In this document: positions 1-12,527 of the stretch, piece by piece
Layout: every line of letters begins with the position of its first letter
How positions within the stretch are numbered: position 1 is the first letter of the stretch
Assembly (NCBI RefSeq): GCF_021155775.2
Contig: NC_060235.2
Coordinates: 22,763,598-22,827,597 of the forward strand
Direction of reading: 5' to 3'
Length of the DNA stretch: 64,000 nt
DNA from: Neodiprion pinetum
Taxonomy: Eukaryota > Arthropoda > Insecta > Hymenoptera > Diprionidae
Notes under the pieces: generated by a model
The model's database searches: none
Seen by the model: the letters and a program-made list of their open reading frames with translations, nothing else
Told to the model about the DNA's origin: nothing
Made by a program: the position numbers and the translations under genes

Positions 1-2581
1 ATATAAGTCCTCACGTCGTTGACCAAAAATCGGAATCTGGGTTCTCACCTCATCAACAACTGTCATGTCTGAAGAGAATGAAAAGTGAGAATGAGCTGTT
101 AATTGAACGGCTGTCGAACGATTGAAATAAGTTCTTTAATTTCGATGAAACGAATTCGTCACCAATATCAGCAACAATCATATCTTCCGCGAACTCCAAC
201 TCCTTGAGCACTCTTCCCCAGGGATCCGTCAGCTGCGTGTGGCCATAAGATTCGTACCCGAAACCGTCTACTTTGGCCGAAGATACACCGGCAACGTAAA
301 GCTGGGCGTCATTGGCACGGGCTCGTTGGAGAAGAGACCAATGCAACGGTCCGGTTACGGTCGATTCAAAAGCACCGGGGTAAAACATCAATTGACACCC
401 TGTCGATGGATGAACGGCAGAGAAACTATGAGTGTAGGAGAGGGTGTGCGGTAAGATGCTTTAATTGTGAATCGGATTACCTAAATTACGGTAAAGACGA
501 GCCAACTCTTCGAACCGGATGTCGTGACAGATTCCTAAACCGATTTTCCAGCCTTTGACTCGAAACGTGAGTAGCTCATTGCCAGCTGTGATGGTGTCAC
601 TTTCTTTGAATGATATTTTTCCTTCAACGTCTACGTCGAACAAATGCATCTGTGTAAAGTTATATCGCATGATAATAATGTCGTCACTGCTGATTGGAAA
701 CTATGTGTACAACTGACTATTTCATGCTAATTTAACTCAATTCAAGTCAATTCGCTCAGCACTCTTTAGATCTATTTAGCCCACATATTTTTGTACGTAG
801 AGTCAGTTCGGGCATTGATAGTAAATTTTCATATTGGTGTAGACTTCGAAGGCGTTCAAAATAGTATTCGGGGTATTCCACCTGAAAAAATCTAACCTTC
901 TCGCAACTTGTTCAAGCTTTGCGAAGTGTTTTCATTAGTTTATAAAAGTATAATGTGTGATTATTTGTACATTTTTATTTAAAGAAGTTTGGACGTTAGC
1001 AGTCAATAAAATAAATTTAAAAATTACCATCTTGAAATAACTTATCCACGTTTAAACAAGCACAATTTATCGTTACCTGACACAGAAATTTAGAGATATT
1101 TTTTTCGGTATTGGCTAAATGAGACTTTTTCCCGAAGCTTCAAAAATCATAAGTAAACGATACTGCAGTGTGAAAATCTAATCAAAAAATATGATCGCAT
1201 TTTAGAGTCGGGGCAATAGTATAAAAACAAAAAAAAAATCATCGTGTTTGCAAGGAATGCCTCATGTATCTAATATAGTGCAGTTTACGTGAATTAAATC
1301 ATCTTGCATGTAATGACAATTTTTTATTCTATTGTAATAATATTACTATTGCAATCGATGTTCCGCTTCAATGTTTATTATTGACCAATACCTTTCTGTA
1401 TTTCCCGATGAATGTTCCGTTGGAATCCCAGACCGTACAAGTGTTGAACAATTGCTCCCCATCTCTTTCCGGGATCGAACCACCGATCACACAAATTTCA
1501 TTCGTTTTAGCTGCAGCTGATAAAGCAAGGCTTGTCTCACCCGCGGGAATATTTTCAGCGAAATTTCGAAAATGTACTATTTTGTGAAATAAAATGATAT
1601 TAGGTATGTGATTTTTGTGAAAGCAAAACCGAAACATAATTAGATTTTTTCACCGTTTCCATTATGAGATTCGCCAAGCATTTAAGAATATATCACGTGT
1701 GTAAGGGACACCATATTATTCACCTGTACCTACCTAACATGATTATGCATGTGCTTCGTTTAAATTTAATACTTTTTGATAAACATACGACTGAATTTTT
1801 TTTTCACCTAATAGGACAGCATTATTGCAAAATTTTTTTTTTTTTTCAATTTAGTATTAATTCGAACTTATAGAAAAAAACTGAATTCACAATTAGGGTG
1901 ATTTTATTAATCGTTCATATACCCATTTCCGTATCTGAAAACTAGGAAATCTGCAATTAATTTACTATGAGTGCAAAATTTTTCTGTAAGTTGAATTCGG
2001 CATGAGACAATTGCGTCGTATACTCAACGGCGAGTTCAGTCTGTATAAGCGATCGTCACACCTGAAGTTGAGAAGTGAAAATAGGATTTTAATTCAAACG
2101 TGGCTAAAAACCGTCAAAATAGGTTTCAGCCTTAATTTTCTATATTAATTGACCGTAATATCCGATGTAATACCGCTGACTGTGAATAAATTTACCAATT
2201 ATACAATATTAATACTTGTAGCCTGTGCTAAGAAAAAAAAAAAAAATCACCATTCTCACGAACATACTATACGTGATAAGTTATTCACGGATTATCAATA
2301 TTTGTGTGTAATCGATATTTTTAAAAACAGATCGAGTAGATTTTACCAGTTCCATAAGGTGAGTTGAAGCACTCTGGCAGTGCAACGACGTCGGCACCGC
2401 GTTGTTTTGCTTGTTCGACAAAGGAGATTGCTCGAGAGATGTTTATTGCTTTATCGTCGGTTACGGCAAGTTGTACCAGGGCCAATCGGAGAGCTTCAAT
2501 CAATTTTTTTTTCCGTATATTCAAGTAATTAGTGGCCCACAGTTCGAAATTGTATTAATAAAATCAACACCTACTTGTCAT
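1..2581 (-). CDS. NIT2: Omega-amidase NIT2-like, copy A (3' end outside window)
   Basis: Carbon-nitrogen hydrolase of the nitrilase superfamily. The family removes the amide of alpha-ketoglutaramate or alpha-ketosuccinamate in the cytosol or mitochondria. Coding exons by splice signals and phase: 2575..2581, 2347..2493, 1392..1576, 481..649, 163..399 and 1..68 (continues past base 1). The first exon is only ATG ACA A, as in copy B. The catalytic Glu (ALPECFNSP), Lys (KYRKMHLFD) and Cys (GLGICHDIRF) are all present, and no stop interrupts the visible exons. Compared with copy B it has ICHD for ICYD, AFESTVTGP for AFNMTTGP (one extra codon), SSA for SPA and GYESYGH for GYVAYGH. These lie in segments that are otherwise close to vertebrate NIT2, which suggests relaxed or altered selection. 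Exon sizes and phases match copy B, so the two arose by tandem duplication. The family call is firm; whether this copy is active is not known. Confidence 0.9.
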
Positions 2582-4175
2582 CGCTTTACTTGGCGCGATT
2601 CCTCACTGCCACGTTGTAAAAAAATGAAGGCGATACGACGGCAGCTTGACAGATGAAATTCGTTTGTATTTTTTTTTTTTTTTTTGTCAAGTTGGATTTT
2701 CACGGGCGTCTAATTGGCCCGACGGCAAATTTACGCTGCAACAAATGCATTGATAATACGTTGAAAGCAGCTGAGTACCGACGCGACGCAACGGCAAAAT
2801 GCCGTACGTCAAAATACGTGGTTGAGTCAGTGGTTCTCAGATGCGTTTTCAACGTAAGAATTAGAAAATGCACGATTTTTAATTGGAAGTAACGAAATGA
2901 ATCACAAATATATTAACACATGATGTTATTGCAGCAAGAATGATAGACAACAAAATTGACTGCAAAATTTTCATTGGTTATCACTGTACGTACATACAAG
3001 CGATTTTCCATATGCGACGAATAAACCAATCGCATCATTATATTACACAATAATACTCAAAACACTTAAACCAATGTTGGTAACAGAAGTTAGTTGGAAA
3101 TACTTGATCCGCGAATCGAAATCCGAGACGCAACTCGCAGGAAGGTCGCCTTCCGCAAGACCCGATTTTCCAGAATGTTGGAAAAAAAATCACAACGGAA
3201 GATTATCGGGCCATTTTCTCGGCACAGAACGCTTGTGACTAGTCAAAACTCTGCCCGAGAGCAATTTCAATCTGTTTTAATAACATGTTCAGCAAACTGC
3301 AGCGTAATAATTACACTCGATATTTGAAGCCCATTAACACTTTTCGTGTTACAGTTGGCTGCCTAAACGGATTGAGTTAAACTTGCTAACAATGCAACTA
3401 CGCACTGACAGAAAGTCAGCCGCACCACAAACAATAACAAACGACACCCGACGCATGGAGTCGAGTATCGAAATCACTAAAAGCTGAAGTTGCACAAGCA
3501 ATGAAAATTTGATAAACTAAACTCACCTTCGATGTCACAGGCTGTTTTTATTTCAGTAACTCCGTTCTTTTTTCTACCACACGCGGCTTGTCGTTTGTAT
3601 ATTGTTCACAAATGAGTTTCGTGGGAATACACTGAACGATTCACGTTACACAGCCGTTGTTTCAATCATACGGTATCGGTGCTTGGCCATGTCCCGAATA
3701 CATGGCGATCAGAAGAATCGCCATGCGAATTGCGCAGAACGCGGTCAGATATTTGAAAAATTTCCGTTGCACGCGGCATCGGGCTTCATTTGAAATTTTC
3801 TGGCGACTTCCAGCCGAAGAAAATACGTTGACCTTAGATATATTCAGTCATTCCTCTGAGGGTCTAATTAGTAGAAAGAGTCCTGCAAAAATGATACTGA
3901 GACGAAAAGCTTTCGAGCTCTGAGAATCGCAAACAAAGGAAGGCTATCTTTGGATTTTTTCATTCCAAATATGGCCGATTTTGAAAAGTACTTAAAACAA
4001 TTCTTTGATGCACTGCATCGACGTAATTTTGCGAGAGGAATCGATTGCGCGCAGTCCGATTACACTATCAGTTACTTCATCTCGCTTCTTCGTTTTCTCC
4101 ATTTTTTCATACTTTCAACAAGAAATCCTACATTTTTAAATTCTTCGCATAAAAATGTGATTGAGATCCACTGAC
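2582..4175. other. Spacer between the two NIT2 copies
   Basis: AT-rich, with T-runs near 2670. I find no complete gene. A short segment at about 2690-2715 (TGGATTTTCACGGGCGTCTA and following bases) resembles the reverse complement of about 4268-4293, so a small piece is present twice in opposite orientation. A GC-richer patch at 3660-3840 is open on both strands in part, but no start, stop and splice set makes a credible gene. Confidence 0.5.
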
Positions 4176-4277
4176 CTAACACGTAGGTTTCAACGTGCAG
4201 CATTCTGCCGTCGGTACTCATTTCCATGAGCATCTTCTTGCCGCCGACGGCGTAACGCTGCCGTTTCAATTTGACGC
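4176..4277 (-). other. Candidate isolated coding exon, product unknown
   Basis: On the minus strand a segment is preceded by TTTTCACAG and followed by a GTCAGT donor-like site. It encodes about 33 residues without a stop, including KLKRQRYAVGGKKMLMEM and MLHVETYVL. Third codon positions are mostly G or C, unlike the AT-rich surroundings, and entry and exit phases match (1-1). It sits just past the 3' end of NIT2-B and does not belong to the NIT2 frame. I do not recognise the peptide and found no partner exon. It could be an exon of an unresolved gene, a duplicated exon relic, or chance. Confidence 0.25.
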
Positions 4278-4476
4278 CTGTGAAAATCCAGCCTGAAGTT
4301 TCGATGGCAGATATGTGTTATCGAGTAATCGTCTGTGCTCGCATACATAACATAATATGCATCATGCAGCGCCGTGGCTGGATTTTCACGCACGGCAAAA
4401 TTCTGACGCAATTTCGGATAAAAAATAAGCTTCAGGCGACTGTTGAAAACCACTCGTTGAAAAAATATGTATATGG

Positions 4477-4482
4477 TTTAAT
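4477..4482 (-). terminator. Possible poly(A) signal of NIT2-B
   Basis: ATTAAA on the minus strand (plus-strand TTTAAT), about 85 bases past the NIT2-B stop codon. This is a common variant of the AATAAA signal; no canonical hexamer lies closer. Confidence 0.35.
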
Positions 4483-4564
4483 GGGTTTGGTGAGTGAAAA
4501 AAGTTTGATTTTTTCAATATCAAAATCCATTTTAAGGTAGATACAAATTTTGTCGCTGTTTGTG

Positions 4565-7500
4565 CTAATTTTTCTTCCAACAAGTTTCATACAAGTCGGT
4601 ACGACGTTGGCCAAAAATTGGAATCTGGGCTCTGACCTCATCAACGACTGTCATATCTAAAAAATTGAATCATGATTATTAAGAATCTCATGGAAATGAT
4701 GGCCTTTTCAAATGATAAAAAAAAAAAAAAAAACGATTATTGTACAAATCCCGCTGCACTGTCGGAAAATTTAAACTGATCTCATCTTGTATTATTCTGA
4801 CTATCTTGCTTTGTTGGCAGAAGAAAAGTGAAGTCGAGTTATGAATTGAAAGGCGGTCGAATGAAATGACCGGATTCATAGAATTAGACGAAATGCGTTC
4901 GTTACCAATATCAGCGACAATCATATCTTCCGCGAACTCCAACTCCTTAAGCACTTTTCCCCAGGGATCCGTTAGCTGCGTGTGGCCATAAGCTACGTAA
5001 CCAGAACCGTCTACTTTGGCCGGAGATACGCCGGCAACATAAAGCTGGGCGTCATTGGCACGAGCGCGTTGCAGAAGAGACCAATGCAAAGGTCCGGTAG
5101 TCATGTTAAAAGCACCAGGATAAAACATCAATTGGCACCCTGACAAAGGATGAACAGCAGAGTAACTACGGGAAGGCGGGTACGCGGTAAGATGCTTGGA
5201 TTGATTGCGGATTACCTAAGTTACGGTACAGACGAGCCAACTCTTCAAACCGAATGTCGTAGCAGATTCCTAAACCAATCTTCCAGTTCTTGATGTGAAA
5301 CGTAAGAAGTTCATTGCCAGCGGTGAGGATGTCACTTTCTTTGAATGTCATTTTTCCTTTTACATCAATGTCGAACAAGTGCACCTGTACAAAGTTATTA
5401 GTTGAAAATCAGGTCTTATCAACATTTGGGTTCAAAGTTGAATTTCCGCAGCCTGCGGGGCCTGCGTAAGGCGCCCCATTTCCGAACAGTGCGGTAAAAC
5501 GACGTCGGCGCATGCGCACAATTAAAATGCGGTATTTTCCACATTACGGCATTCTTTGATTAATGGGCTATTTCGATTAACTCAATTTTACGCACTGTAT
5601 TATTGATCGTAAGTTACTTCAATTTATCTAACTGCCAGTGGCATCGTCAATGCTTCCCAAATCGAACTATCTGCGCGGATATTCCAAAAAGTAAAGTACG
5701 TGTGTGACACGTCCAATGAGTCATTCCACGTCAAACCATAGATTTTTAAATTTTATTTTTCTCGCAACGAAACATCTTTTCTCACTGGTATAAATATTGA
5801 AATGGATTTTTCACCACGATCTGCACGACCAAAAATTCTGGAAAAAAACACTAGCGTATTCTTCGTTCAATGTCCAATAAAATCCGAAATTTTTATGATC
5901 CAGAAACAATGTATTATAGGTGAAAAAGAATGAAAAACATTTTCCGCAGTGTTTGAAAACGTTACGCACGCTCCACAGACTTCGAAAATCGGAATTTCCA
6001 TGTAGTTGTTGTAAAATATCCGATTTCGACAATGATTAGAAAGTGCGTTTATATTTGGTGTTCTTTGCCAAGTGGATGAAACTCTGACCATCGCTATCTC
6101 AGATGTGATTGATAGGGGTGTGCGGGTACCCGAAATTTCGGGTACTTTAACTCGGGTTCGGGTCGGGTTTGCATTGGGTCGGGTTTCTTGGCAAGCCCGA
6201 AATCTTCGGGTAGTCCGAAATTTTCGAAAATCTCTGTTCGCTTTAGAAATCCCGGTATTTTTGTAGAAGCGAAAACAGCCACGAGCAAAATTTTCGAAAA
6301 CTTCGCAATTTTCGGCAAACCCAACATTTTTCAGGAATTCGGGAATTTGAGTAATACGAGTTTTTCGGGTAATCCGAAAAAATTGGCAAAAATACCTTTC
6401 TATATTTTCCGATGAATTTTCCTTCGGAATCCCAGACCGTGCAGGTGTTGAAAAACTTTTCCCCATCTCTTTCCGGAATCGAACCACCGATTACATAAAT
6501 TCCATTTTTTTTAGCTGCAGCTGATAGCGCAAGACTTGTTTCACCCGCGGGAACATTTTCAGCGTAATTTGGAAAATGTGCTATTTTGTGAAATAAAATA
6601 ATGTCATTGAATTTGTCTCTGCAAGACGGTAACCGGGCCTGTCGGTCGTGAGATTAATTGACCCGCTAAGAATATGTATAGGCATAATGTTGATAAATTT
6701 CATAAAAGTTTTTGTCTTTTTCATACAGTCCTGTAAAAGGAATATGGTAAGAATGTCTGTAATAAGTTAGGCAAAATTATTAATTGCTTTCCGTACTTAT
6801 GTGCGATCGTTACTATCGAGTAGTCTTATCGTTATTTTGTCATAGACTTGTCATCAAAAAAGGCATTAATTAGAAGGAGTTGTGAAAGATATAGACGGAA
6901 AAGATCTCGAAATAAGAAGCTATTATGAAGATAATTGAAGTTGTATTAAAATAGTAGAAAGCGAAAAACGAACTGGAAGCACTCAACATATGGTATATTA
7001 ACAAGTATGTACACAAAAAATTGTGGCATCATGTATAAGGAATCTAATCAGAGAAATTAAAATAAATGCAATATCTAAACCATTAAAGACAGTAATTAAA
7101 CCGAATGAAGAAGTAAAACGTGTAGGATTAATACAAAAAAAAAGGTTATCAGACGTTGAGAATAAGTGTTACTTTTATAGTTCGAATCATATAGACCAAC
7201 GTCACATATTATTATAATAAGTATAATAATATACATAGACTCATAGAGACACAATAGATAACAATACAGTTTATATTTATGAATTGCTATGTGAAAATTG
7301 AAATGTATTGAACTGAAGATTACAATAAACTTTGAATTTCTAATTTTTGTTCACATAATATTAGTTGCAAACCTATTATTTGATTTGATTAAAAAGAAAA
7401 TAGACAAAAAAAAAAATAAAAAATTACGAAAAATTGTCGCGGTTTTGTTACATCGTCAATAACACCATAACTCTCAACTACAAGATGCTATAGAGATAAG

Positions 7501-8339
7501 CATACTTTCGATTTCAATTTTAGACAGTATACCTATAGTAAAATAAAAAATTTCCCTACTGAAATGACACAACGTTTTTGACACTAGTTCTCCGGCTATT
7601 TCTGTTCCGCGTTGCATGTAGAATTGCGCTGTTCGGCAATTTTACGTCAGCGATGAGTGAGCTATGTTAATAGTCAAAATTTGGGGACTCTGGTCAAAGT
7701 AAGTGGAATATTATTCGGTCGACAAAAACCATGTATTGCATTCACTCAAAAGTGTACCGGCACACAATGTACTCATAGAATTCATCCCTGTTCACTAGTA
7801 TTTTCTTGTGTTTGAATACATACTAGTCAGACAAAGCTTCGGATTTTTTGACGCAAGTTCAGTAAACCATAATAAAACAAAACATACTCATATTTTTCAA
7901 TCTTCGATCCTTCAAAGTCATTGTAAAAATAAGAAAATAGTGATTTTTTCCCAATATGTCGTTACGATAACGTTACTAACTTCAATATCGTCACTCGGGC
8001 ATTTATAGTATGTATGTATGTATGATATGATTATAGTCAACTCGATATCATGCATGATCACTGTTTGTTGAATTACAGGGTGCAGATTTTACCAGTTCCA
8101 TAAGGTGAATTGAAGCACTCTGGCAGTGCAACGACGTCGGCGCCTTGTTGTTTTGCTCGTTCGACAAAAGAGATTGCTCGAGAGATGTTTGTCGCTTTAT
8201 CGTCAGTTACGGCAAGTTGTACCAGGGCCAATCGAAGACCTTTAATAAGATATGTATTAGATATATTGACATTATCGATCGCCAAAAGTACAAAATTGTT
8301 TCCATGAAATTGGCAAAAATCATCGTACGTACTTGTCAT
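4565..8339 (-). CDS. NIT2: Omega-amidase NIT2-like, copy B (complete)
   Basis: Nitrilase-superfamily omega-amidase of 277 aa; vertebrate NIT2 is 276. Coding exons are 8333..8339, 8093..8239, 6396..6580, 5216..5384, 4906..5139 and 4565..4656 (stop TAG at 4565-4567). All introns are GT-AG and phases join exactly. The N-terminus becomes MTSLRLALVQL, nearly the vertebrate MTSFRLALIQL; this decided the tiny first exon and the start. Catalytic triad: Glu43 (ALPECFNSP), Lys113 (KYRKVHLFD), Cys154 (GLGICYDIRF). The conserved PGAFNMTTGPLHW and YVAGVSP segments are intact. The C-terminus has QIPIFGQRRTDLY, a NIT2 hallmark. An in-frame upstream ATG at 8382-8384 would add 15 residues that could serve as a weak organelle presequence; copy A has a stop in that position, so I use the shared start. 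This copy is probably the one keeping the ancestral function. Confidence 0.93.
6113..6240 (-). mobile_element. Truncated hAT-type MITE in NIT2-B intron
   Basis: Begins TAGGGGTGTGCGGGTACCCG and continues with GGGTCGGG and CCCGAAAT blocks. It matches, in opposite orientation, the terminal part of the complete element at 43387..43550. No second terminal repeat or target duplication is visible, so it is a decayed or truncated copy. It lies upstream of exon 6396..6580 within the intron 5385..6395. Confidence 0.65.
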
Positions 8340-8384
8340 TGCTTTACTTGACTGTCGAGCGATATTGCTCAATGCCATGGCCAT

Positions 8385-9390
8385 GCAGATACTAACTGAT
8401 AGGTTAGGTCCGATTGGCTATATTATGTGCTACAACCGAATGATGCGACTTATGCTAACTACTTGTAGCTACTGATAAGAAAGAGATGTGTGTGAAGCAG
8501 CATTGAAAGACGAGGAATCCAATTTTAGGAATACACATCGATGTATTATAGTATTTTAGATATATTTCAAAGAACTCATGGAAGGAAAGAAGTTTGCAGC
8601 TAGATATGTAGTAGAATTTAAATGCAGTTAACGTCAACTTTCTCACGTTATTTGAGGTTGAAGGAACCAAGATGTTGCCAAAACTGAAATATCAAATATA
8701 ACATTTATCAGAATGGCACTGTTGTATTTATTCGTTCTTTCTAATTTGAAAAGCCAATAAAAATATGTGTATTGTATTGATGATAAGGTACAATGTATAA
8801 CCAGTCATTTTGGTAGAGATGCATTTCTATAAGGTATACCATCCAAAGTTATGGAATGTACTTGAAACATAAGTTCGAAAAGAAAGACAAGAAAATGTTT
8901 GGTTTCACCGAGTATTTCCGCACCAGCATATCCAGCCTTTTGCAATGATCAGTTCGACAATGAATATTATTGTTTATGCGAATGGTTGTGGGTTGTGGAT
9001 TCGAAAGCTGCTCGTTTGGCCTATCCAAAGCGTCTAAAATAATGTTTTTCTCACCCCGCTGTTATTCTGTTTTCATTTTCAGTGGTTATCTCGTCGGTTT
9101 CATTATGTTGGAAGGCACAGTATAGTCGCAAACTTATATTTTGACTACATTATAGTCAAGGTAGAATCTTAAAAAATGTAACAATTTTTCTTAATGAAGA
9201 GTATGTACTGTGATACTTATGTACAAGTCTGCAAAAGTATCAAGTATAAAGCTCAAGTCAAGTCCACTGTCAAGTATAGGATACAGCAGCGATTCCTAAA
9301 TTAAAAATGAACAAATTTTATTAAGAAAAGTTTATGATACAATTGTTCGTCCAGGGTAGTCATAAAATAAAATTACGTTATGAATGAAAA
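8385..9390. other. Spacer between NIT2-B 5' end and GPKOW 3' end
   Basis: AT-rich. It should contain the NIT2-B promoter just right of 8384 and the GPKOW 3' UTR at the right end. Nothing else is recognisable. Confidence 0.5.
9317..9322 (-). terminator. Poly(A) signal of GPKOW
   Basis: AATAAA on the minus strand, about 70 bases past the GPKOW stop codon at 9391-9393. Confidence 0.6.
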
Positions 9391-12300
9391 TCATTTTCTA
9401 GGTGACCTAGATCTGGACCTTTTATGTTTTTTGCGCTTTCTTCGTTCTGGCGATTTGGAACATCTTCTATCCTTTCTTTTCTCCCGCTCCTTATCCTTCT
9501 TTCGATTCTTTCTACTCGATCGTTCTGCTGAACTATCGCGATTCCGGTGTTTCTTAGATTTTTTAGATTTTTTCGGCTTTTTTTCGACCTCGCTACTATC
9601 CGAATTATTTCTTTTTCTTGTACAATCGGGACTACTGTCGTCACTGCTCGACCGTCTTCTGGATTTCTTCATTTTTCTCTTTCCACTGGTAATGCTTTCA
9701 TCGTGTTCTTTATTTTCCTTTCTCCCTCTTCTTTCCTCTCGTTCTCCATCCAATGATTCTACGATAGGCAAACGACTCTCAATGCCTGTGTTATCTGTAT
9801 CTTTATCCTTGTACTCCTGATACTTGGCAGAGTCTGAAAATTAATTCAACGATATATTAAAGACTAAATCATCAAGTTTTTACTTGACATCGAAAAGTTT
9901 TTAAAAGGGGTTTTTAAAAAGGATAATTTCGGAACAACTTGCAATGAAAATCATACGCAATTTTGTAACTTATAAGACATTGTACGATAATCCAGTTTAA
10001 AAACCCCGTACAATTAGCCAAAATCTACTAACTTAGGACTTTGCCATTTTTCAGATACTCTTCTTTTGTCACTGCTTGAACGACAGATTCATTTACAGAC
10101 ACGACGTTTCCTCCTAGTGCCATTTTCACTATGAATCTACCCGCGTCGTCGTCGAGACCTTCAATCTGCCCATAGGAATCCTTTTGCTTTCCAGCAATCA
10201 GTTTGACAAAAGCTCCTTTTATAAGTTTCAGTTCTTCTTCTTCCTTTGTTCTTGGTTTACTGTTTTGTTTCTGCATTGTTACTTTATCTGCACCAAGTCC
10301 CATTCCTTTTGGCCTCAGGGCAGGTATAGATGCTTCGACTAATCTAAAAAAAAGATGCAATGTTTACTTTGTTATGTGAACTAATCATTTCGCATTCAAT
10401 ATGTTATTATATTAGTAACTGGGAAAAGTAGGTTTGACTCCAATGTAGTGTTATTTGTAAATATTCGTACTTCTCATTTTTACCAATTCCTTTACCAGGT
10501 TTCCACCCCATGCCACGTAGCATAGCCATTCCATAAGCGTCAATTGGAATGCTCTCATAGTCCTCCAAGGTTGACTGAAATAACAAATTAGCTCTATGAA
10601 GGATATTTAGTTCCATTTTTTGTATCCAGAAGTGACCAAAACCATGGATTGGTAATTTTTTTTTGGTAATTTTCAGTGGAACCTAAGGTCTCTGACTTAA
10701 AAGAACTCATTTTATCCGTACAGTAGAAGTTTGATAACTTTGCAATAGAATAGATCAAGTTCAACATCGAACCTAATAGCTTTTGTACGAAAATGTTCAT
10801 GAAAAACTTGATCACGCAACTACAGGTATGAGTAATATTAAAAAATGTAACTCTAAAATGGTGACTGGAAAAAAAGGACAATTGTTATAAATTTAATTAA
10901 AACTTGTAGTCGACATATAATATTACAAATGATACATATTGCTGATAAGAATCTCGATGCAGAGTTGGCAAGGTGCGCTGTTAATAAGAAGTAATGTTTA
11001 GGAAAGTAAGACCTTTTTATCGTGAAGAATTTGTCATTTGTAGCACCAAGTCTTCTGTAAACAAGTTTTCATAAATGTGACCGGTCAAAAATGCACTGCC
11101 ATGACGTTTATAACAACCCAGAAATGCGCTTTTTGAAATATTTCTGATCGACCTAGCCTCAACAAATTTTCCAACGACGTTTAACAGAAGTTTGAATGTC
11201 CATCTGCAAAGTCGTATATTGTCGACTGTTTACTGCTAAAGTACTCACAGTAGAGGGGATATGTTGTTTGCATGCATGGATATATGCATGGCAAGAAAGA
11301 TAATTAGGCGGTGATTCAGGAAGTAGCTAGTTATCGAGCTCCTACCATAAATATTTGAAAAGATGTGGTCATAAGGTATTCGGGAAATTATCAAGAAGGA
11401 AATATCACCAGAAAAATTTAGACAGACTTTCAAATATTCCTATTCCATTACTTTTGCAGTGTACTGATCTGATCTCATTTTTCCAAATTCATTGCGTTTC
11501 ATAAATATTAAAAGAATCGTCAACGGTCATTAGAATATTTCTGATTTGCTTGACAGAAAATATAATTTTTTATACTCACTGAACCCAATAAATTAACACC
11601 GTCATTCGAAACTCCAGTAAAAATATTCGTACTTGTAATGTGTGATAAATGGTTGCTCGGCAACTGTAGGAGACCGTTATACAAGCATGTGCCATGAGCG
11701 TGAGGTACCGTTTTGTTGGCACAACCTGCTAGGCTAAGCCTCTTGTCGATTTCTGTGCACTCATGTGTGGATTCGAATTACTATAGTTCCGAGGCAGTCA
11801 GATTTACGGAAAACTCAGTACGATAAAATATAAGTTTTAAAAATGCCTCTTTGGGAGGTAGATAAATTTTACAAAGCATTTGGTGTAGAAGTGAATATTA
11901 CTAAGTATAATAAATTACCTCTTGTTCACCAGCTAAGGAGGCGGCATCTTTAACAGGTAAGGAAAAAATACTTGGGTCGTTGCCGTTAGTTTCTGTGCTA
12001 TGCAGATCTTGTAGGATTTCTTGCGCCGCTTGCTCTTCCAATGTGTTAGGCAGTTTGGATTCTTCAACTTTGACCTCCTGTTTTATCGTTGCAGATTCTA
12101 CAGGTTTTATGTCAGCTTCGTCAGTGTCCATTGCGCCAATTGGCTCCTTTTTAACCACAATATCAACCACATCTCCATTTGAATTTGTTTTCACTTTGGG
12201 CTCAAAGATATCTGCGTCAATTTTATTAACTATTCTATCATGCCAAGTTTTTGATCCTCGCATAGGTATCACCAGCGGTTCATCTTCTTTTTTATCTTCC

Positions 12301-12527
12301 AAACTGCAAAAGCGAAATATTTAATTTAAGGTTATGTTTACAAATATTGGTATGAAATATTCCTGTGCTGCTAAAGTGGCGGCTTACCCAATAACCTTTA
12401 TCGCTTTCTCATCCAGACACTCAATATAATCAATCTTCTTTTTTTCGTTTTGCACTGTATTTTTCAAAACTGGCTTTTTTACCGATTTTGAAAAGCCGAA
12501 CGAAATTTTCCTCACCTCGTCGGCCAT
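9391..12527 (-). CDS. GPKOW: G-patch domain and KOW motif-containing protein (spliceosomal)
   Basis: Nuclear spliceosome-associated protein (yeast Spp2 family) that binds the DHX16/Prp2-type helicase through its G-patch. Exons: 12388..12527 (ATG at 12525-12527), 11919..12303, 10471..10574, 10033..10343 and 9391..9833 (stop TGA at 9391-9393). Phases join exactly to 460 aa; human GPKOW is 476. The N-terminus has the ISFGF motif typical of the family (KISFGFSKS). The G-patch spans about residues 180-228, with YGMAMLRGMGWKPGKGIGKN and LRPKGMGLGA. One KOW motif is seen at about 253-286 (GAFVKLIAG, YGQIEGLDD). Human GPKOW has a second, C-terminal KOW; here the last exon instead encodes a Ser/Arg/Lys-rich tail ending SRSRSPRK. 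Intron 2 (10575..11918, about 1.3 kb) shows no other gene. The 5' end faces CAF-1 p150. Confidence 0.92.

Noticed and set aside
5867..6487. 206-codon minus-strand open frame upstream of NIT2-B exon 3
   Set aside because: It runs through the truncated hAT-type repeat and out of frame over NIT2-B exon 6396..6580. No domain is seen.
7023..7217. Short open frame in the NIT2-B first large intron that could be a transposon remnant
   Set aside because: No recognisable reverse transcriptase, integrase or transposase motif.
9380..9820. Plus-strand open frame rich in Phe/Leu/Ser over the GPKOW tail
   Set aside because: Antisense shadow of the Lys/Arg/Ser-rich last exon of GPKOW.
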